A program made the translations under genes and the position numbers. Under the pieces are notes generated by a model that saw only the letters and a list, made by a program, of their open reading frames with translations, was not told where the DNA came from and searched no databases. Source: Accumulibacter sp. (lineage in GTDB: Bacteria > Pseudomonadota > Gammaproteobacteria > Burkholderiales > Rhodocyclaceae). Taken from it: DNA of 64,000 bases. The DNA lies in assembly GCF_023806565.1 (NCBI RefSeq), contig NZ_JAMTDV010000117.1:1-64000 (forward strand). The letters run 5' to 3'. Below, one piece after another: positions 60,804-64,000 of this stretch (positions within the stretch are counted from its first letter, which is position 1; each line of letters starts with the position of its first letter).

Positions 60804-62807
60804 CTACGCGTTTCTTGTCAGCGGGGCGATCGTGCCGGCGGGCGCCGACGCCGTCGAGCGTGCCCGGATCCGGTAACGGCGGTCGCTGATCGCGAGCAGA
60901 CCGCCGAGGGCCATCAGCACGCAGCCGCCCCAGATCCAGTCGACCATCGGCTTGAGGTACACGCGCACGGCCCAGGCGGAATCCGGCCTGTCCTTGTCGA
61001 TCGGTTCGCCGAGCGAGACATAGGCATCGCGCAGCAATCCGGTGTCGATCGCGGCTTCGGTCATCGGCATCGACGAGGCGACGTAGAAGCGCTTCTCGGG
61101 GAACATCTTGCGAAGCGTGCGGCCCTCGCTGATCAGGTCGATGTCGCCGACCAGCGCGCGATAGTTGGGTCCCTGCTCCTCGCGCACGCCATTGAAGCGG
61201 AAGGAGTAGGCGCCGATGCCGACGGTGTCGCCGATCTCCATCTTGACGTCCTTTTCGGTCTGATAGGCGCTGACCACGGTTACTCCGACGATGAATGCGG
61301 CGACGCCGGCATGCGCCAGATGCATGCCGAGGAAGCTGCGCGGTTGCCGGCGCAAGGTCGCCAGGAACGACTGGCCGGCGCGTGTCGCCTGCACGCGCTC
61401 GACGACGTTGAGGGCCGCGCTGAAGACGATCCACGCCGCCAGCAGCAGGCTCAGCGCGACCATCGGCCGCCATTGGCCGAAAAGCAGCGGTGCCGTACTG
61501 CCGACCAGCGCCGCCGCCAGAAACGCCCAGCGCAGGGTATGCGCCAGTTCGCGCGCACTGGCATGCTTCCAGCGGGCAAACGGGGCGACGCCGATGAGGA
61601 ACACCGCCGGCAGCATCAGCGGTACGAAGACGGCGTCGAAGTAGGGCGGGCCGACCGACAGCTTGCCGGCGCCGAGCGCGTCGATCAGCAGCGGGTAGAG
61701 AGTGCCGAGCAGGACAGACGCGCAGGCAACGACCAGCAGCACGTTGTTGGTGAGCAGCAGCGACTCGCGCGAAAGCAGGCCGAAGCGGCCGCCGAGGCCA
61801 ACCTTCGGCGCACGCCAGGCAAACAGGGCCAGCGAACCGCCGATCACCGTTCCCAGAAAGACGAGGATGAAGATGCCGCGACGCGGGTCGGTGGCGAAGG
61901 CATGGACCGAAGTCAGCACCCCCGAGCGGACCAGGAAAGTGCCGAGCAGCGACAGCGAGAAAGCAGAAATCGCCAGCAGCACCGTCCAGTTCTTGAAGCT
62001 GCCGCGCTTTTCGGTGACGGCCAGTGAATGCACCAGCGCCGTGCCCACCAGCCAGGGCATGAAGGAAGCGTTTTCGACCGGGTCCCAGAACCACCAGCCA
62101 CCCCAGCCGAGTTCGTAGTAGGCCCAGCCCGATCCGAGCGCGATGCCGAGCGTGAGAAAAATCCAGGCGGCCATGGTCCACGGTCGCGACCAGCGCGCCC
62201 AGGCGGCGTCGAGCTGACCGGAAAGCAGCGCGGCGATGGCGAAGGCAAAAGCGACCGAGAAACCGACGTAGCCCATGTAGAGGGTAGGCGGATGAATCAC
62301 CAGACCCGGGTCCTGCAGCAGCGGGTTGAGGTCGCGCCCCTCTTCGGCCCCCGGCAGCAGACGCTCGAAGGGGTTCGAGGTGGTCAGGATGAAGAGTAGA
62401 AAACCGGCGCTGACCAGGCCGAGAACGCCAAGAACGCGCGCCACCAGCGCCTCTGGCAACTGTCGCGAGCGCAGCGCCACGGCCAGCGTCCACAGCGCCA
62501 GCATCGTCGCCCAGAGCAGCAGCGAACCCTCGTGCCCGCCCCACACGGCGGCGATCCGGTACGGCAGCGGCAGCAGCGTGTTCGAATGCCCGGCGACGTA
62601 GAGCACCGAGAAGTCGCTCTGCACGAAGGCGGCGGTCAGGCAGGCGAAAGCGACTGCCAGCAACAGAGCCTGCGCGTATGCCGCCGGGCGGGCGAGGGCG
62701 ATCCACTGCGGCTGCTGGCGCTGCGCGCCGACAAGCGGCAGGGTGCCCAGCGTCATGGCGACCAGCAGGGCGACGATGAGGGCGAATTGACCCAGTTCGG
62801 GAATCAT
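60804..62807 (-). CDS. ccmF: Haem lyase subunit CcmF
   Basis: A 667-residue polytopic membrane protein that, with CcmH and CcmI, ligates haem to apocytochrome c. The WWD domain 'WGGWWFWDPVENASFMPWL' and the conserved His in 'GHEGSLLLWATMLALW' and 'TLYPLL' regions are seen. Length is typical (640-680). GGAAGAAGCCCGC precedes the ATG. Confidence 0.97.
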   Translation of the reverse strand: MIPELGQFALIVALLVAMTLGTLPLVGAQRQQPQWIALARPAAYAQALLLAVAFACLTAAFVQSDFSVLYVAGHSNTLLPLPYRIAAVWGGHEGSLLLWATMLALWTLAVALRSRQLPEALVARVLGVLGLVSAGFLLFILTTSNPFERLLPGAEEGRDLNPLLQDPGLVIHPPTLYMGYVGFSVAFAFAIAALLSGQLDAAWARWSRPWTMAAWIFLTLGIALGSGWAYYELGWGGWWFWDPVENASFMPWLVGTALVHSLAVTEKRGSFKNWTVLLAISAFSLSLLGTFLVRSGVLTSVHAFATDPRRGIFILVFLGTVIGGSLALFAWRAPKVGLGGRFGLLSRESLLLTNNVLLVVACASVLLGTLYPLLIDALGAGKLSVGPPYFDAVFVPLMLPAVFLIGVAPFARWKHASARELAHTLRWAFLAAALVGSTAPLLFGQWRPMVALSLLLAAWIVFSAALNVVERVQATRAGQSFLATLRRQPRSFLGMHLAHAGVAAFIVGVTVVSAYQTEKDVKMEIGDTVGIGAYSFRFNGVREEQGPNYRALVGDIDLISEGRTLRKMFPEKRFYVASSMPMTEAAIDTGLLRDAYVSLGEPIDKDRPDSAWAVRVYLKPMVDWIWGGCVLMALGGLLAISDRRYRIRARSTASAPAGTIAPLTRNA

Positions 62808-62819
62808 GCGGGCTTCTTC

Positions 62820-63299
62820 CTACTGCCGGAGGGTTCTCGCCGCGGCTTCGGCCGCAGCCTTGTTCGCTGCCGCGCGCTGGTGCGCGTCGCCGACGGCTTT
62901 GGCCGCTTCCGGCGGCATATAGTTCTCGTCGTGTTTGGCGAGCACCTCGCTGGCCGTGAAGACGCCATCGTCGCCGAGCCTGCCCTGCGCGACGACGCCT
63001 TTCCCCTCGCGGAAGAGGTCGGGCAGGATGCCCTTGTAGGCGACAGTCATTTCCTTTTCGGTGTCGGTGACGACGAAGCGCATCGTCACGCCATCCGCCT
63101 GGCGCTGCAGCGAACCTTCCTTGACCATGCCGCCGATACGGAAACTTCTGCCCTGCGGTGCCTCGCCGGCAGCAACCTGCGTCGGCGAGAAGAAGAACAC
63201 CAGGTTGCTGCGAAAGGCGTTGAGCACCAGCGTTGCGGCAACGGCGAGGATCGCCAGCCCGCCAAGGATCAGCAGAATGCGTTTGTGACGTGGTTTCAA
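62820..63299 (-). CDS. ccmE: Haem chaperone CcmE (TTG start)
   Basis: A 159-residue periplasmic haem chaperone. An N-terminal anchor '[24 protein letters not shown]' leads to an OB-fold domain; the covalent haem-binding His is in '[13 protein letters not shown]'. The C-terminal tail is Ala-rich ([16 protein letters not shown]). The TTG at 63299 overlaps the ccmD stop (TTGA) and yields the family N-terminus KPRHKR; no ATG is suitable. Confidence 0.95.
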   Translation of the reverse strand: MKPRHKRILLILGGLAILAVAATLVLNAFRSNLVFFFSPTQVAAGEAPQGRSFRIGGMVKEGSLQRQADGVTMRFVVTDTEKEMTVAYKGILPDLFREGKGVVAQGRLGDDGVFTASEVLAKHDENYMPPEAAKAVGDAHQRAAANKAAAEAAARTLRQ

Positions 63300-63514
63300 T
63301 CTCGACTCCTGCCCGGGTTGGCGGCGCGCTGACGTCTGGCTTCGGTCTGCTCGGCGCGGTACTGACGCAGCAGACGAGCGAGCAGCCTGCTCCGACTGCG
63401 GCGCAGCAGCATCGGTTCCGCCAGCATCGAAGCAGCCATCACCAATACCGAGCCCCATACGTAGAAGCCATGATTACCCATCGCCAGAAATTCGGCCAGA
63501 CTGTTCCAGTGCAT
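63296..63514 (-). CDS. ccmD: Haem exporter small subunit CcmD
   Basis: A 72-residue protein of the CcmD family, a single-helix subunit that aids release of holo-CcmE from the CcmABC complex. '[29 protein letters not shown]' is the signature; the C-terminal part is strongly basic. Spaced 4 bp from ccmC; GGAG precedes the ATG. Confidence 0.92.
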   Translation of the reverse strand: MHWNSLAEFLAMGNHGFYVWGSVLVMAASMLAEPMLLRRSRSRLLARLLRQYRAEQTEARRQRAANPGRSRD

Positions 63515-63518
63515 TTCT

Positions 63519-64000
63519 CTACTCCGCCTGCGCGAGCAGCGCGCGCACCCATTCGGTGTGTCGCTCGCGTTCGAGCATGATGTTGCGCACCCGCATCAGT
63601 GCAATGGCGATGCTGTACATCCAGCAGGCCAGCGCGCAGAACAGCATTCCCCAAAGCATCTGCGCGGCCATGCTCGGCGCCTTGCCGAGACTCACCGAAG
63701 CGCCCTGGTGCAGGGTATTCCACCACTTGACCGAAAAATAGATGATCGGAACGTTCACCACGCCGACCAGCGCGAGGATCGCACCCGCCCGGTCGGCCCG
63801 CCGCGGATCGTCGATCGCCGCCTGCAGCGCGATGAAGCCGATGTAGAGGAAAAGCAGGATCAGTTCGGAAGTCAGGCGCGCGTCCCAGACCCACCAGGTG
63901 CCCCACATCGGCTTTCCCCACAGGGCGCCGGTCCACAGCGAAAGAAAAGCGAAGAGCGCGCCGGTCGGCGCCAGCGCCGACGCCATCATGCCCGACAGGC
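63519..64000 (-). CDS. ccmC: Haem exporter subunit CcmC (5' end beyond window)
   Basis: The C-terminal ~160 residues of CcmC, which presents haem to CcmE through the WWD motif seen here as 'WGKPMWGTWWVWDARLTSELILLFLYIG'. Later 'IIYFSVKWWNTLHQGASVS' contains the second conserved His. Internal ATGs near 63989 are not the start because the frame stays open to the window edge and the usual CcmC has ~245 residues. ccmA and ccmB are expected further right. Confidence 0.95.
   Translation of the reverse strand, partial: LSGMMASALAPTGALFAFLSLWTGALWGKPMWGTWWVWDARLTSELILLFLYIGFIALQAAIDDPRRADRAGAILALVGVVNVPIIYFSVKWWNTLHQGASVSLGKAPSMAAQMLWGMLFCALACWMYSIAIALMRVRNIMLERERHTEWVRALLAQAE

Noticed and set aside
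60211..62706. 831-codon minus-strand frame spanning ccmF and ccmG
   Set aside because: Only its C-terminal 194 codons are CcmG; the rest is ccmF read out of frame.
1..64000. CRISPR arrays, tRNA/rRNA genes, insertion sequences, att sites
   Set aside because: No regularly spaced repeats, tRNA-like TPsiC/anticodon arrangement, transposase or integrase was seen on either strand by eye.

Overview
The window is a GC-rich (roughly 60-65%) bacterial chromosome segment with dense, operon-packed genes and no rRNA, tRNA, IS element, prophage or CRISPR that I can recognise. Gene content and order (rpoE-mucD-lepA-lepB-DUF4845-rnc-era-recO-pdxJ-acpS-nagZ; divergent aceK/icd; ccmCDEFGHI) point to a betaproteobacterium. 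A polyphosphate kinase 2, a propionate-type CoA-transferase next to a GntP carboxylate permease, malonyl-CoA decarboxylase, a methylmalonyl-CoA-epimerase-like protein, PduO adenosyltransferase and two CBM21 (glycogen-binding type) domains fit a Rhodocyclales organism that stores polyphosphate, glycogen and PHA, such as a 'Candidatus Accumulibacter' relative. That name is inference.

Layout. 1-3 kb: LpxL/HtrB-type acyltransferase and a NodU/CmcH-type carbamoyltransferase. 3.0-6.2 kb: a two-gene unit with its own candidate promoter and operator, encoding a protein with two CBM21-like domains fused to an EEP phosphodiesterase, then a double-HKD phospholipase D-family protein; this is the most unusual locus here. 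6.3-8.7 kb: pgk (a long, eukaryote-like form) and tpiA. 8.8-14.2 kb: a TVP38/VTT membrane protein, a thiamine-dependent 2-oxoacid dehydrogenase E1 alpha/beta pair without E2/E3, two c-type cytochromes and a GST-like protein.

14.2-24.6 kb: one long minus-strand series from rpoE through envelope proteolysis, translation and ribosome maturation genes to nagZ, mostly coupled by ATGA/GTGA/TGATG overlaps. 24.8-30.1 kb: a hypothetical protein, cobalamin adenosyltransferase, bacteriohemerythrin, and aceK divergent from icd. 30.3-35.5 kb: class III CoA-transferase, thioredoxin-like protein, GntP permease and a class I CoA-transferase, a probable short-chain acid uptake and activation module. 35.6-38.0 kb: three membrane/lipid-type enzymes. 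38.2-42.5 kb: ppk2, a VOC epimerase-like gene, malonyl-CoA decarboxylase and lgt; then divergent ilvD.

44.7-50.0 kb: cytochrome c and a complete livJHMGF-type branched-chain amino acid ABC operon with a strong promoter and an intercistronic hairpin after the binding-protein gene. 50-57 kb: HDOD protein with a ferredoxin-reductase-like flavoprotein, NAD-dependent epimerase-like protein, HemJ/CopD-like membrane protein, RlmL-type methyltransferase, glutaryl-CoA dehydrogenase, AcuI/YhdH reductase and a DUF2235 hydrolase. 58.5-64 kb: the cytochrome c maturation genes ccmI to ccmC; ccmC runs off the right edge.

Protein starts are chosen from Shine-Dalgarno sequence, overlap with neighbours and remembered family N-termini. 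Promoters, hairpins and very small ORFs are by-eye calls with correspondingly low confidence.
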